Shown in pieces: positions 7,795 through 17,488 of a DNA stretch of 64,000 nt. How positions within the stretch are numbered: position 1 is the stretch's first letter; each line of letters opens with the position of its first letter. The stretch comes from Streptomyces caatingaensis (GTDB lineage: Bacteria; Actinomycetota; Actinomycetes; Streptomycetales; Streptomycetaceae). Below the pieces are notes generated by a model. The model saw nothing but the letters and a program-made list of their open reading frames with translations, was not told the DNA's origin and did no database searches. Both the position numbers and the translations under genes were made by a program. The stretch covers positions 868,001 to 932,000 of the forward strand of contig NZ_LFXA01000002.1 in the NCBI RefSeq assembly GCF_001187435.1, given 5' to 3'.

Positions 7795-8421
7795 ATGCAA
7801 GACGAGTACCGCACCGTCGCCCGCGAAGGCGTCCACGAGATCGAGATCAACCGGTCGCGCTTCATCTGCGCGCTGGCGCCCGTCGCGACGGAGGAGGAGG
7901 CCCAGGCGTTCATCGCCCGCATCCGCGCGGAGCACCCCACCGCCCGGCACAACTGCTGGGCCTACGTCCTGGGCGCCGACGGCTCGGTGCAGCGCGCCAG
8001 CGACGACGGCGAGCCCGGCGGCACCGCCGGGGTGCCGATGCTCCAGATGCTGGTGCGCCGGGAGGTGCGGTACACGGTCGCCGTCGTCACCCGCTACTTC
8101 GGCGGCATCAAGCTCGGCGCGGGCGGGCTGATCCGCGCCTACGGAGGCGTCGTCGGCGAGGCCCTCGACACCCTCGGCACGATCACCCGCCGCCGCTACC
8201 GCCTCGCCGCCGTCACCGTCGACCACCAGCGCGCCGGCAAGCTGGAGAACGAACTCCGCGCCGCCGGGCGGTCCGTGCGCGACGTGACGTACGGGGCCGG
8301 CGTCCGCATCGAGATCGGCCTCCCCGACGCCGAGGTCGAGGACTTCCGCGCCTGGCTCGCCGACGCGACCGCCGGCACGGCCGGCTTCGAGCTCGGCGGG
8401 GAGGCGTACGGGGACGTGTGA
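7795..8421 (+). CDS. YigZ/IMPACT family protein (UPF0029)
   Basis: A 208-aa conserved protein. Residues about 20-125 carry the UPF0029 core (NCWAYVLG, SDDGEPGGTAGVPML and RYFGGIKLGAGGLIRAY), followed by the C-terminal DUF1949-like domain. Family members are linked to the translation regulator IMPACT; bacterial function is not settled. ATG 7795 is chosen over TTG 7783 because GAAGGACA forms a well-placed ribosome-binding site. Preceded by the tandem repeat array. Confidence 0.92.
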   Translation: MQDEYRTVAREGVHEIEINRSRFICALAPVATEEEAQAFIARIRAEHPTARHNCWAYVLGADGSVQRASDDGEPGGTAGVPMLQMLVRREVRYTVAVVTRYFGGIKLGAGGLIRAYGGVVGEALDTLGTITRRRYRLAAVTVDHQRAGKLENELRAAGRSVRDVTYGAGVRIEIGLPDAEVEDFRAWLADATAGTAGFELGGEAYGDV

Positions 8422-8422
8422 C

Positions 8423-8449
8423 GGGCCGGCCCTTCGGGGCGCCCGGCCC
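8423..8449. terminator. GC-rich hairpin between convergent genes
   Basis: GGGCCGG...CCGGCCC stem with an inner CCC-TTC-GGG stem, starting directly after the YigZ stop and 60 bp from the convergent GNAT stop. No U-run, as usual in Streptomyces. Confidence 0.5.
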
Positions 8450-8510
8450 ACGGGCCGCGGCCGCCGTGCGGCGGCTCTCGCCGGTGGCAGGGTGGAGCCG
8501 GCCCGCCGGA

Positions 8511-9311
8511 TCAGCCTTTCAGGCCGTAGAAGTGGATCGGTGTGTTCGGTTTGAAGCCGATGCGCGGGTAGACGGGGGCTCCGGCGGCGGTGGCGTGCAG
8601 GGTGGCGCGGGTCAGCCCGGTGGCCCGTGCGCCTTCGTGGAGCGCTTTGCGCGTGACGGCTTCGCCGTAGCCCTTGCGCTGCCACCGCGGGTCCGTGGCG
8701 ACGTAGGCGACGAAGAGGCGGCCTTGTGCCTCGATGGTGGCGGCGCAGGCCACCGGTTCGTCGTCCCGCAGGGCCAGGTAGGCGTGGATGTCGTTCTTCC
8801 AGAGCGTGGATCCGGTCAGGCCGGCGCGGCCCTCCTCCAGGGGGAACCCGTAGGCGCGTGACTGGAGGTCGGCGTAGGCCCGCAACTGCTCGTCGGTGCG
8901 GACGCGGGCGAACGTCAGGTCGGGGTGGGCCGGTTCGGGGATGGAGAGGAGGTCGCCGGCCATGCCCGTGCCGGGGAAGGCGTACTGGAGGCCGGCCTGT
9001 TCGGCGGTGGTCTCCAGCGCGGAGCGGGCCTCGTCGTCGAGGAGGTCTTCGAAGAGCCACAGGTAGCCCGGGTGGTTCTTCGTTCGCATGATGTCCGCGG
9101 CCCGGCCCAGGCGGTGCCCGAGGAGCTCGGCTCCCGTGTCCGTCCCGGTCAAGGTGATGCAGTTCCAGAAGGCGAACCGGCTGTCGGCCCAGCGGACGGC
9201 GATGCCCGGGAGGTCGCGCACGTCCGCGTCCGCGTCGTGGTCGAGCACCAGGGTCCGCCAGACCGTGGTGAGTTGCTGTACCGATTCGATGGACTCAGGG
9301 GGAACGGTCAC
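8511..9311 (-). CDS. GNAT-family N-acetyltransferase
   Basis: A 266-aa protein whose C-terminal half carries the GNAT fold: beta strand VAYVATDPRWQRKGYGEAV includes the acetyl-CoA pyrophosphate loop (Q/R-x-x-G-x-G/A variant), and the end (IGFKPNTPIHFYG) is typical. The N-terminal 130 residues are a separate, weakly conserved module. GTG 9311 follows GGAGG at good distance and lies inside the end of the permease gene (17-bp overlap), so translation is probably coupled. Acceptor unknown; a small amine brought in by the permease is a reasonable guess. Confidence 0.85.
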   Translation of the reverse strand: MTVPPESIESVQQLTTVWRTLVLDHDADADVRDLPGIAVRWADSRFAFWNCITLTGTDTGAELLGHRLGRAADIMRTKNHPGYLWLFEDLLDDEARSALETTAEQAGLQYAFPGTGMAGDLLSIPEPAHPDLTFARVRTDEQLRAYADLQSRAYGFPLEEGRAGLTGSTLWKNDIHAYLALRDDEPVACAATIEAQGRLFVAYVATDPRWQRKGYGEAVTRKALHEGARATGLTRATLHATAAGAPVYPRIGFKPNTPIHFYGLKG

Positions 9312-10854
9312 GGTGCCTCCATGGCGTGATGATGTTCTCGGCCTCTTCGATCCGGTCGTGGGCGTTCGCCGTGCCGGAGCGGGGAACTCGGTAGGAGCGG
9401 CGTCCGGTGCGCCACCACAGGGCGGCCATGGCCAGGGCCACCAGCAGGGCGACGGGGGTGTAGTTGAAGCTCTCGGCGGTGACCGGGCTGGACTGCGGCA
9501 GCAGGAACAGCACCGAGGCCCCGGCCGCCCAGAGCACGGCCACCCAGCCGATCGGCCGGCTCCAGCGGCCCAGGTGCCAGGGCCCGGGGGTGAACCGGTC
9601 CCGGTGCCGCAGGCGCAGCAGCACCGGGATGGCGTAGGCGGGCGTGAAGCCCACGACGGAGATCGCGGTCACCGCGGAGAACGCCGTGGCGGAGTACAGG
9701 GACGGCAGGGCCAGCACGAAGGCGACAGCGACGACGAGCCACACGGCGTTGGCCGGGACGGCCGTACGGCGGGTCACCTTCCGCCAGCGCGCCGAGCCGG
9801 GCAGGGCGCCGTCCCGGGCGAAGGCGTAGACCATGCGGCTGGCCGAGGCGACGGTGGTGTAGCCGCACAGGAACTGCCCGATGATGATCACCAGCATCAG
9901 TGCCTTCGCCGTCGCCGCCCCCAGGGCGTCCAGGAGGATCTGCGCCACCGGCACCCCGGTCTCGCTGCCCAGCGTCCCGGCGTAGTCCTGGACGGCGAAC
10001 AGCAGGGGGGCCAGCAGGATGCCGCCGGCGATCCAGGACACCGCCACCGAGCGGATGACCCCGCGCGCCGCGGCCACGGAGGCGCCGCTGGTCTCCTCGC
10101 TCAGGTGGGCGGAGGTGTCGTAGCCGGCCAGGGCGAAGCACGGCAGCAGCATGCCCAGCAGGATCACGTACACGGGGCTCGACCAGCCGGTGTTGTTGGT
10201 GAACTCGGAGAACACGAAGCGGCCGGGCTGGTGGTGGGAGGGGACGAGGGTCAGGGCGCCGATGATGACGACGGCCCCGGCCAGGTGCCACCACGCGCTC
10301 AGGGAGGTCAGGGCGTTCATCAGGCGGGTGCCGAAGAGGTTCATGAGCGCGTGCAGCGCGAGGATGACCGCGTACATGACCAGCAGGGATTCCGGCGTCG
10401 GTACGTAGCCGAACTGGAGGTTCGCCCAGGCCGCGGTGAAGGTCGCGATGCCGTAGTCTTGCGCCGCGATCCCGCCGAGCAGTCCCAGGAGGTTGAGCCA
10501 GCCGGTGTACCAGCTCCACCGCTCGCCGCCGAGCTGGCGGGCCATGTAGTACAGGCCGCCGCTGGTGGGGTAGCGGGAGGTGATCTCGGCCAGCGCCGCG
10601 GCCAGACACAGCACCAGCGGCCCCACGGCGAGCCAGCCCCACACCACCACCGCGGGACCACCGCTGTTCAGGCCGTAGCCGAAGAGCAGCAGCGTCCCGG
10701 ACATGATCGAGATGACCGACAGGGACGCGGAGAAACTGCCGAAGGCGCCCATGCGCCGGTGCAGTTGCTGGGCATAGCCGAGCTCTTCGAGTAAGCGCTC
10801 GTCGTCGTCCAGCGGCTCGGGCCGCTGCGGTCGCGCATGTGCTGATGAATGCAT
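9295..10854 (-). CDS. APC-superfamily amino acid/GABA permease
   Basis: A 519-aa integral membrane protein with about twelve hydrophobic segments. Typical APC features include GFGSFSASLSVISIMSG-like TM1, GGLYYMARQLGG and the GYDTSAHLSEET motif seen in GABA/choline/amino-acid permeases of the ACT family. The ATG at 10854 is used rather than the longer frame because the added 56 residues are low-complexity and a GGAGA site precedes 10854. The GNAT gene overlaps its 3' end. The 5' leader (10855-11040, minus strand) contains several TGCCA repeats that may be regulatory. Confidence 0.9.
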   Translation of the reverse strand: MHSSAHARPQRPEPLDDDERLLEELGYAQQLHRRMGAFGSFSASLSVISIMSGTLLLFGYGLNSGGPAVVVWGWLAVGPLVLCLAAALAEITSRYPTSGGLYYMARQLGGERWSWYTGWLNLLGLLGGIAAQDYGIATFTAAWANLQFGYVPTPESLLVMYAVILALHALMNLFGTRLMNALTSLSAWWHLAGAVVIIGALTLVPSHHQPGRFVFSEFTNNTGWSSPVYVILLGMLLPCFALAGYDTSAHLSEETSGASVAAARGVIRSVAVSWIAGGILLAPLLFAVQDYAGTLGSETGVPVAQILLDALGAATAKALMLVIIIGQFLCGYTTVASASRMVYAFARDGALPGSARWRKVTRRTAVPANAVWLVVAVAFVLALPSLYSATAFSAVTAISVVGFTPAYAIPVLLRLRHRDRFTPGPWHLGRWSRPIGWVAVLWAAGASVLFLLPQSSPVTAESFNYTPVALLVALAMAALWWRTGRRSYRVPRSGTANAHDRIEEAENIITPWRHRDRSP

Positions 10855-11264
10855 CGGGAATCTCCGCACGAGGAGGAGAGCGGGAAGGAAAGGGGGAGCC
10901 GGCCGCCGGGGCGCACCGGCCGGACCAGTCCGTTGACGCGGCTGTCGCCTGACAGTGGTCCTGACGACGTGAGGCACGGTAGCAGTGCGGCACGCGTGCC
11001 ATAAAGCCAACTTCCTTGCCACAAAAGGCGATTGTGTCTTTCACCCTGCCCTTACCGTCGTTCCGCTGCCGTGCCGGGCCGTGCCCGGCGTCGCCACTGA
11101 CACCCGAGGTCACCTCACGCCTGGCTCGGGTGACACACTGCACACGGTGATGGACCACGCCCCGTCCGGGGCCGATGTGGTTGGTGCCGACATCGAGTAC
11201 CGTGCTGGGGCGGTGCTGGCCAAGAGCGCGGAGGAGTGGAGAACATGCAGGTCGGAGCCCTGGC

Positions 11265-12434
11265 ATGAGGATGCTGCACACTTCGGACTGGCACCTCGGC
11301 CGGTCCTTCCACCGCGTGAACCTCCTCGACGCCCAGCGCGCCTTCCTCGACCACCTCGTCCGCACCGCCCGCGACAGGTCCGTGGACGCCGTCCTCGTCG
11401 CCGGTGACGTGTACGACCGGGCCGTCCCGCCGCTCGCCGCCGTCGAGCTCTTCGACGAGGCCCTGCACCGGCTCGCCGCCCTCGGTGTGCCCACCGTGAT
11501 GATCTCCGGCAACCACGACTCGGCCCGCCGTCTCGGCGTCGGCGCCGGGCTCATCGAACGGGCCGGGATACACCTGCGCACCGACCCGGCGGCCTGCGGC
11601 ACCCCCGTCGTCCTGGCCGACGGTCACGGCGACGTCGCCCTCTACGGCCTGCCCTACCTCGAACCCGCACTGGTCAAGGACGCCCTCGGCGCCCCCGCCG
11701 CCGGGCACGCGGCCGTCCTTTCGGCCGCGATGGACAAGGTCCGGGCCGACCTCGCGGCGCGTCCCGCCGGCACCCGCTCCGTCGTCCTCGCCCACGCCTT
11801 CGTCACCGGCGGCGCCGCGAGCGACAGTGAGCGCGACATCACCGTCGGTGGCGTCGCCGCCGTCCCGCCCGAGATCTTCGACGGCGTTGACTACGCCGCC
11901 CTCGGCCATCTCCACGGCTGCCAGACGATCAACGAGCGCGTCCGCTACTCCGGTTCCCCGCTCGCCTACTCCTTCTCCGAGGCCGCCCACCGCAAGACGA
12001 TGTGGCTCGTGGACCTGGACGGCGACGGCACCGTCACCGCCGAGCGCGTCGACTGCCCGGTGCCCCGCCCGCTCGCCCGCCTCCGCGGCCGCCTGGAGGA
12101 GATCCTGGAGGACCCGGCCCTCGACCGCCACGAGGACTCCTGGGCCGAGGTCACCCTCACCGACCCCGTCCGCCCCCAGGACCCCATGGCCCGGCTCGCC
12201 CGCCGCTTCCCGCACGTCCTGAGCCTGGTCTTCGAACCGGACGGCGCCCCCGAGGACGCCCTCGCGTCCTACGCCCAGCGCCTCCGCGGCCGCTCCGACC
12301 GGCAGATCACCGAGGACTTCGTCGCCCACGTCCGCGGCGGCCACGGCCCCGACGAGCGCGAACGCGCCGTGCTGACGGAGGCGCTCGACGCCGTGCGCCT
12401 GGACCGCGCCGGGCGCGAGGAGGCGGGCAGATGA
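11265..12434 (+). CDS. sbcD: Exonuclease subunit SbcD (Mre11-type)
   Basis: A 389-aa metallophosphoesterase. Residues 1-10 give the metal-binding HTSDWHLG motif, followed by GDVYD, SGNHD and GHLHG, the four phosphoesterase motifs of SbcD/Mre11. With SbcC it forms the ATP-dependent double-strand exonuclease and hairpin endonuclease that opens DNA palindromes and protein-blocked ends. Start ATG 11265 matches the family N-terminus. It overlaps sbcC by ATGA. No LexA-type box was seen in the 160 bp upstream. Confidence 0.96.
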   Translation: MRMLHTSDWHLGRSFHRVNLLDAQRAFLDHLVRTARDRSVDAVLVAGDVYDRAVPPLAAVELFDEALHRLAALGVPTVMISGNHDSARRLGVGAGLIERAGIHLRTDPAACGTPVVLADGHGDVALYGLPYLEPALVKDALGAPAAGHAAVLSAAMDKVRADLAARPAGTRSVVLAHAFVTGGAASDSERDITVGGVAAVPPEIFDGVDYAALGHLHGCQTINERVRYSGSPLAYSFSEAAHRKTMWLVDLDGDGTVTAERVDCPVPRPLARLRGRLEEILEDPALDRHEDSWAEVTLTDPVRPQDPMARLARRFPHVLSLVFEPDGAPEDALASYAQRLRGRSDRQITEDFVAHVRGGHGPDERERAVLTEALDAVRLDRAGREEAGR

Positions 12435-15400
12435 GGCTGCACCGCCTGGAGATCACGGCCTTCGGCCCCTTCGGCACCACCCAGCGGATCGACTTCGACG
12501 ACCTGTCCGCCGCCGGCCTCTTCCTGCTGCACGGTCCCACGGGCGCGGGCAAGACCTCCGTCCTCGACGCCGTCTGCTACGCCCTCTACGGCTCCGTCCC
12601 GGGGGCCCGCCAGGGCAGCGGCGGCGGACTGCGCAGCGACCACGCCGCCCCGGACACCCCCACCGAGGTCGTCCTCGACCTCACCGTCGCAGGCCGCCGG
12701 CTGGAGATCACCCGCCGCCCCGAACAGCTCCGCCCCAAGCGGCGCGGCAGCGGCTTCACCCGCGAGCGCGCGTACAGCGCCCTGCGCGAGCACCGCGACG
12801 GCGACTGGCACGGACTCAGCCGCTCCCACCAGGAGATCGGCGAGGAGATCACGCGGCTGCTGGGGATGAGCCGCGAACAGTTCTGCCAGGTCGTCCTGTT
12901 GCCCCAGGGCGACTTCGCCCGCTTCCTGCGCGCCGAGGACACCGCGCGCGCCCGCCTGCTCGGCCGGCTCTTCGACACCGGCCGCTTCGCCGCCGTCGAG
13001 GAACGCCTCGCCCAGCTCCGCCGCGTCGCCGAGGCCCGTGTCCGCACCGGCGACGAGCGGCTGCTCGCGCTCGCCCACCGGATGGGGCAGGCGGCGGACG
13101 ACCCGTCGCTGCCGGAGGCCGGGACGCGGTCCGCCGAGGCCGTCCCCCTCGCCCCCGGCGACCCCGGACTCGCCGAAAGCGTCCTGGAATGGGCCGCGTC
13201 GGCCCGCTCCGCCGCCCGCGAGCGCCGCGACATCGCCGCGTCCGCCCTCCGCGCCGCCGAGGAACGGCACGAGGACGCCGCGCGGCACGCCGCCGAGACC
13301 GCCGAACTCGCCCGTCTCCAGCGGAAGTACGCCGACGCCGAGCGCGCCGCGGACCGGCTCGCCGCGAGCGCCGCCGCGTACGACGCCCTCCGCGCCCGCC
13401 TGGAGCGCGCCCGCGCCGCCGCCGCGGTCGCCCCCGCGCTGGAGCTGCGCGCCGCCGCCGAACGCGACCGGGACACGACCGCCGCGGCCGAACGCGCCGC
13501 CCGCGCCCGCCTGTCCCGCGAGCACCACGACGCCGGGGCCGAGCAGCTCCTCGCCCTCGAACGCGCCCACCGCGAGGAGCTCGGCTCCCTCGCCGGCGCC
13601 CGCCGGGCCGAACGCCGCGCCGCCGCCGTCGCCGACGAACTCGCCGTCCTCGACCGCCAGGCCCGCGCCGACGAGCAGGTCCTCGACGAGGACGCGGCCT
13701 GGCTCGACGCCTGGCCCGCCCTGCGCGACGACCGCCGGCGCCGCGTCGAGGCGGCCCAGGAGGCGGCCGCCCGCGCCGAGCAGCTCGCCGCCCGCGTCGG
13801 CCCGGCGCGCGAACGCCTGGACGCCGCCCGCCGCCGCGACACCCTGACCCGCGAGGCCGGCGCCGCCGCCGACACCCTGGCCCGCGCCCGCGACGCGGCC
13901 GCCGCCGCCCGCGAGCACTGGCTCGACACCAAGGAACGCCGCCTGCGCGGCATCGCCGCCGAACTCGCCGCCGCCCTGCGGCCCGGCGCGCCCTGCGCCG
14001 TCTGCGGCTCCGCCGACCACCCCGCGCCCGCCCGCGCCGACGCCGGCCAGGTCGACCGGGCCGCCGAGGAGGCCGCCGAGGCCGCGTACCGGCGGGCCGA
14101 CGCCGCCCGCGAGGCGGCCGACCGCCGCCACGGCCCGCTGCGCGAAGCCCTCGCCGCCGCCACGGCCGCCGCCGGCGACACCCCGACCGCCCAACTCGCC
14201 TCCGAGCTGGAGGAGTTGGAGCAGGCGACCGCCCGGACCCGGCGTGCCGCCGCCGACGCCCCCGCCGCGCTCGCCGCCCTCCAGGAGGCGGAGCGCGAAC
14301 ACGAACGCCGCACCGCGGCCCTCCACGAGACCCGGCTGCGCGCCGCCGCCCGCACCTCGCACCGCGAGGACCTCGAACGCGAACAGGAGTCCCTGCGGGA
14401 GGAGTTGGAGCGGGCGCGGGGCGGCGCCGGGTCGGTCGCCCGCCGGGCCGCCCTGCTGGAGGAGCGCGCGGGACTGCTCGCGGCCGCCGCGCAGGCCGCC
14501 CGCGCCGCCGCCGACGCGGCCGCCCGCCTGAAGGAGGCCGACGCCCGCCTCGCCGACGCGGCCTACCGGGCCGGCTTCACCACGCCCGCCCGGGCCGCCG
14601 AGGCCCTGCTCGACGAGCGGTCCGAGCGGGACCTGAACGACCGTCTGGAGGCCCGCCGCCAAGAGGAGTCGACAGTCGCCGCCGCGCTCGCGGACCCCGA
14701 GGCGGCGAAGGCGGCCGCCCTGCCGCCCGCCGCCGTGGACGAGGCCCGCGCCGCCGCCGACGCCGCGACCCTCCACCTGCGCACCGCCTCCGCCCACGAC
14801 GCCGACGCCCGGCGCCGCTGCGACGCCCTCGACCGGCTCTCCGCCGAGGCCGCCGCCGACGCCCGCCGCCTCGCCCCGCTGCGCGAGGAGTACCACCGCG
14901 TGGCCGCGCTCGCCTCGCTCGCCGCCGGCACCTCCGTCCACAACGAGCGCAAGATGCGCCTCGAGTCGTACGTCCTGGCCGCCCGCCTCGAACAGGTCGC
15001 CGCCGCCGCGACCGTGCGCCTGCACCGCATGTCCGGCGGCCGCTACACCCTCGTCCACTCCGACGCCCGCACCGCCGGCGGCGGGCGCTCCGGCCTGGGC
15101 CTGCACGTCGTCGACGCCTGGACCGGCCGCGAGCGCGACACCGCCACCCTCTCCGGCGGCGAGACCTTCTTCGCCTCCCTCGCCCTCGCCCTCGGCCTCG
15201 CCGACGTCGTCACCGACGAGGCGGGCGGCATCCGCCTCGACACCCTCTTCATCGACGAGGGCTTCGGCAGCCTGGACGAGCAGACCCTCGACGAGGTCCT
15301 CGACGTCCTCGACTCCCTGCGCGAACGCGACCGCACCGTCGGCATCGTCAGCCACGTCCCCGACCTCCGCCGCCGCATCCCCGCCCAACTCCGCGTCACC

Positions 15401-15454
15401 AAGGGCCGGTCGGGCTCCTCCGTCCACCTGCGGACGGCCCCGCTCCCCGGCTGA
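12431..15454 (+). CDS. sbcC: Exonuclease subunit SbcC (Rad50-type SMC ATPase)
   Basis: A 1007-aa SMC-like ATPase. Walker A is GPTGAGKT at 35-42; two long Ala/Arg/Glu-rich coiled coils flank the zinc-hook motif CAVCG at about 522-526; the ABC signature LSGGE and Walker B (LFIDEGFGSLDE) lie near 910-950. It partners SbcD at the membrane-free DNA end. The ATG overlaps the sbcD TGA. The length is normal for actinobacterial SbcC. Long open frames on the opposite strand are composition shadows. Confidence 0.96.
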   Translation: MRLHRLEITAFGPFGTTQRIDFDDLSAAGLFLLHGPTGAGKTSVLDAVCYALYGSVPGARQGSGGGLRSDHAAPDTPTEVVLDLTVAGRRLEITRRPEQLRPKRRGSGFTRERAYSALREHRDGDWHGLSRSHQEIGEEITRLLGMSREQFCQVVLLPQGDFARFLRAEDTARARLLGRLFDTGRFAAVEERLAQLRRVAEARVRTGDERLLALAHRMGQAADDPSLPEAGTRSAEAVPLAPGDPGLAESVLEWAASARSAARERRDIAASALRAAEERHEDAARHAAETAELARLQRKYADAERAADRLAASAAAYDALRARLERARAAAAVAPALELRAAAERDRDTTAAAERAARARLSREHHDAGAEQLLALERAHREELGSLAGARRAERRAAAVADELAVLDRQARADEQVLDEDAAWLDAWPALRDDRRRRVEAAQEAAARAEQLAARVGPARERLDAARRRDTLTREAGAAADTLARARDAAAAAREHWLDTKERRLRGIAAELAAALRPGAPCAVCGSADHPAPARADAGQVDRAAEEAAEAAYRRADAAREAADRRHGPLREALAAATAAAGDTPTAQLASELEELEQATARTRRAAADAPAALAALQEAEREHERRTAALHETRLRAAARTSHREDLEREQESLREELERARGGAGSVARRAALLEERAGLLAAAAQAARAAADAAARLKEADARLADAAYRAGFTTPARAAEALLDERSERDLNDRLEARRQEESTVAAALADPEAAKAAALPPAAVDEARAAADAATLHLRTASAHDADARRRCDALDRLSAEAAADARRLAPLREEYHRVAALASLAAGTSVHNERKMRLESYVLAARLEQVAAAATVRLHRMSGGRYTLVHSDARTAGGGRSGLGLHVVDAWTGRERDTATLSGGETFFASLALALGLADVVTDEAGGIRLDTLFIDEGFGSLDEQTLDEVLDVLDSLRERDRTVGIVSHVPDLRRRIPAQLRVTKGRSGSSVHLRTAPLPG

Positions 15455-15603
15455 CGCCCCGGCGCGCCACGGCGCCCGGCACCGGCCCCGGCCGGACAGG
15501 ACGCCGCGCCGACCACCCGGGTGGCGGCCCCGGGATGCGACGGCCGTGGCACTGAGATCTGCTGGACGGGACACCCCTCGACCCCGCTGAAAGGGCGGTT
15601 CCC

Positions 15604-16296
15604 ATGGCTGAGAGGCCCGCCGTCGTCCTGGTCCACGGCTTCTGGGGCGGTGCCGCGCACTGGGCCAAGGTCATCACCGAGCTCCACCGCCGGGGTTTCG
15701 GCTCCCTGCACGCGGTGGAGAATCCGCTGACCTCGCTTGCCGACGACGCCGAGCGCACCCGCAAGATGGTCAAGCAGACCGACGGGCCGGTGCTGCTGGT
15801 CGGCCACTCGTACGGGGGCGCGGTGATCACCGAGGCCGGGGATCTGCCCAACGTCACCGGACTCGTCTACATCGCCGCCTTCGCCCCGGACGCCGGCGAG
15901 AGCCCGGGCCAGATCAGCCAGGAGAGGCCCCCGGCGGCGTTCGAGAACCTCGCTCCGGACTCCGACGGATACCTCTGGATCAAGCAGGACAAGTTCCGCG
16001 AGAGCTTCGCCCAGGACCTGTCGGAGGAGGAGGCGCTCGTGATGGCCGTGACGCAGAAGGCGCCGCTCGGCTCGACGTTCGGCGACAAGGTCACCGCACC
16101 GGCCTGGCGCGCGAAACCGATCTGGTACCAGGTCTCCACCGATGACCGCATGATCCACCCCGACAACGAACGCCGGATGGCTCAGCGCATGAACCCGCGC
16201 AAGACCATCGAACTGGACACCGGCCACGCCTCCCTCGCCTCCCGGCCCGGCCCGGTCGCGGACCTCATCGAGGAGGCCGCGAACGCGGGCGCCTGA
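15604..16296 (+). CDS. Alpha/beta-fold hydrolase
   Basis: A 230-aa serine hydrolase. It shows the oxyanion motif HGFWGG, the nucleophile elbow GHSYGG (Ser69), an acid in VSTDDRM and the catalytic His in TGHAS. This pattern matches the small cytoplasmic esterase-like hydrolases common in Streptomyces. ATG 15604 follows AAAGGGCGG. It stands alone, 150 bp after sbcC. The substrate cannot be inferred. Confidence 0.88.
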   Translation: MAERPAVVLVHGFWGGAAHWAKVITELHRRGFGSLHAVENPLTSLADDAERTRKMVKQTDGPVLLVGHSYGGAVITEAGDLPNVTGLVYIAAFAPDAGESPGQISQERPPAAFENLAPDSDGYLWIKQDKFRESFAQDLSEEEALVMAVTQKAPLGSTFGDKVTAPAWRAKPIWYQVSTDDRMIHPDNERRMAQRMNPRKTIELDTGHASLASRPGPVADLIEEAANAGA

Positions 16297-16579
16297 CGAG
16301 GGGACGCCGCGGGCGGGGGTGCGGACAGGGTCAGTCGATCCTGGCGGTCGGACTGCCGCCCCGGACGTCTCCGGCGATCGTCTTCGACCGCTGGTACGGC
16401 ACCGCACTGATCGCCATCGTCCGCAGGGCCGTCGCCCTCCGCCGGCTGCTCCATGGCGCAGGGGTGAGCCGCCGTACCGGGTCGCATGCGTACACTATTT
16501 GCTGTTTCCCCGATGCTCTGCAGCCTGAATGCCCAGAGATTTCAGAGAGGGCCTCGCAGCCCCCGGCCGACGTGTTGGG

Positions 16580-17374
16580 CTAGAAGAATTCGTCGAGCAA
16601 CCGGTAGAAGGCCAGCTTGTCCTTGTCGACACCGGGGCCGCCGTACTCTGTGAGAAAGCCCCGGGCGTACTCCGGACCGAACCACGGATCCTCTTCGATC
16701 TCCAGCTCGCGGGTGGCCAGGGCGAGGTCGGCGTGGCGGTCGGCGAGACCGAGGCGGCCCACGTCGATGACTCCGGTGACCTCGCACGTCTCGGGGTCCA
16801 GCACGACGTTGTCCGGGCAGAGGTCCCCGTGGCAGACCACGATGTCCTCCGTTTCCGGGCGGGTTCGGTCGAGTTCGGCCAGGAGCTGCGCGCCGGACCA
16901 GCCTCGGCGCGCCTCGTCCAGATCCTCGAGGTCCACCAGCCCCGCGCGCACGTTGTGGCGGGCCTCGTCCATCGCCACGGCCAGGGAACGGTCGAAGGGG
17001 CATTCCGCCACGGGCAGGTCGTGCAGGGTACGGGCGATGCGGGCCATTGCCTCGGCGACGGCGGGCCGTTGGTGCTCCGGCCACTCCTCTGCGGCCGAGA
17101 CGCCCGGCACGGCCTCGGTGACGATCCAGACGGAGGTGTCATCGCCCCCGCGTTCGACGATGCGGGGAACCGGGATGCCGTGCCGGGCCAGCCAATCGAG
17201 CCGATCGGCCTCGCCGGCCAGATCGAAGGCCGAGTTGTCCAGGGCCCGCGGGGCGATCTTCGCGTAGAGCTCGGGCTGCGGCCCGGTGAGGCGGTGAACG
17301 AAGGCGCCGGAGTCCCCGTCGGTGACAGCGTTCCACTCATGGTGCGGGTATTTCCGGTGCAGCGAGCTCTTCAT
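16580..17374 (-). CDS. Aminoglycoside 3''-phosphotransferase-like enzyme, APH(3'') family
   Basis: A 264-aa kinase-fold protein. The N-terminal WNAVTDGDSGAFV, YAKIAP and the EADRLDWLARHGIPVPR segment resemble streptomycin phosphotransferases (APH(3'')/StrA type). The catalytic loop VVCHGDLCPDN and the metal loop IDVGRLGLADRHADLAL are intact. It may inactivate streptomycin-like aminoglycosides or phosphorylate an unknown metabolite. ATG 17374 has AGGGGTGA upstream; an earlier in-frame ATG at 17452 would read through a hairpin. The surrounding DNA is somewhat less GC-rich than the neighbours, consistent with acquisition. The ribosome-binding site overlaps the hairpin at 17389-17422. Confidence 0.8.
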   Translation of the reverse strand: MKSSLHRKYPHHEWNAVTDGDSGAFVHRLTGPQPELYAKIAPRALDNSAFDLAGEADRLDWLARHGIPVPRIVERGGDDTSVWIVTEAVPGVSAAEEWPEHQRPAVAEAMARIARTLHDLPVAECPFDRSLAVAMDEARHNVRAGLVDLEDLDEARRGWSGAQLLAELDRTRPETEDIVVCHGDLCPDNVVLDPETCEVTGVIDVGRLGLADRHADLALATRELEIEEDPWFGPEYARGFLTEYGGPGVDKDKLAFYRLLDEFF

Positions 17375-17388
17375 GAAGTGCACTATCA

Positions 17389-17422
17389 CCCCTGTTCCAG
17401 TCGGAACCAACTGAAACAGGGG
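17389..17422 (-). promoter_or_regulatory. Hairpin covering the ribosome-binding site of the phosphotransferase gene
   Basis: 13-bp arms (17389-17401 and 17410-17422, 12 of 13 paired) around an 8-nt loop. In the minus-strand mRNA the 3' arm ends in ACAGGGG, the start of the likely Shine-Dalgarno AGGGGUGA, 14 nt before the AUG at 17374. Folding would hide the site. It could instead be a terminator for the upstream DUF1707 gene or an operator. Confidence 0.55.
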
Positions 17423-17488
17423 ACCGCCTGCTTCGTGACGGTGATCCGGCATTCCCCTGCCGGGCCACCGGGTCCGCGCGCGCCCGGG

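Noticed and set aside
11040..11264. LexA box before sbcDC
   Set aside because: No GAAC-N4-GTTC-like site found.
12269..15574. Very long open frames opposite and beside sbcC
   Set aside because: Composition shadows of a GC-rich coiled-coil gene; no domain, no plausible start.
16319..16528. 69-aa frame after the hydrolase gene
   Set aside because: No start context or similarity; probably spacer.
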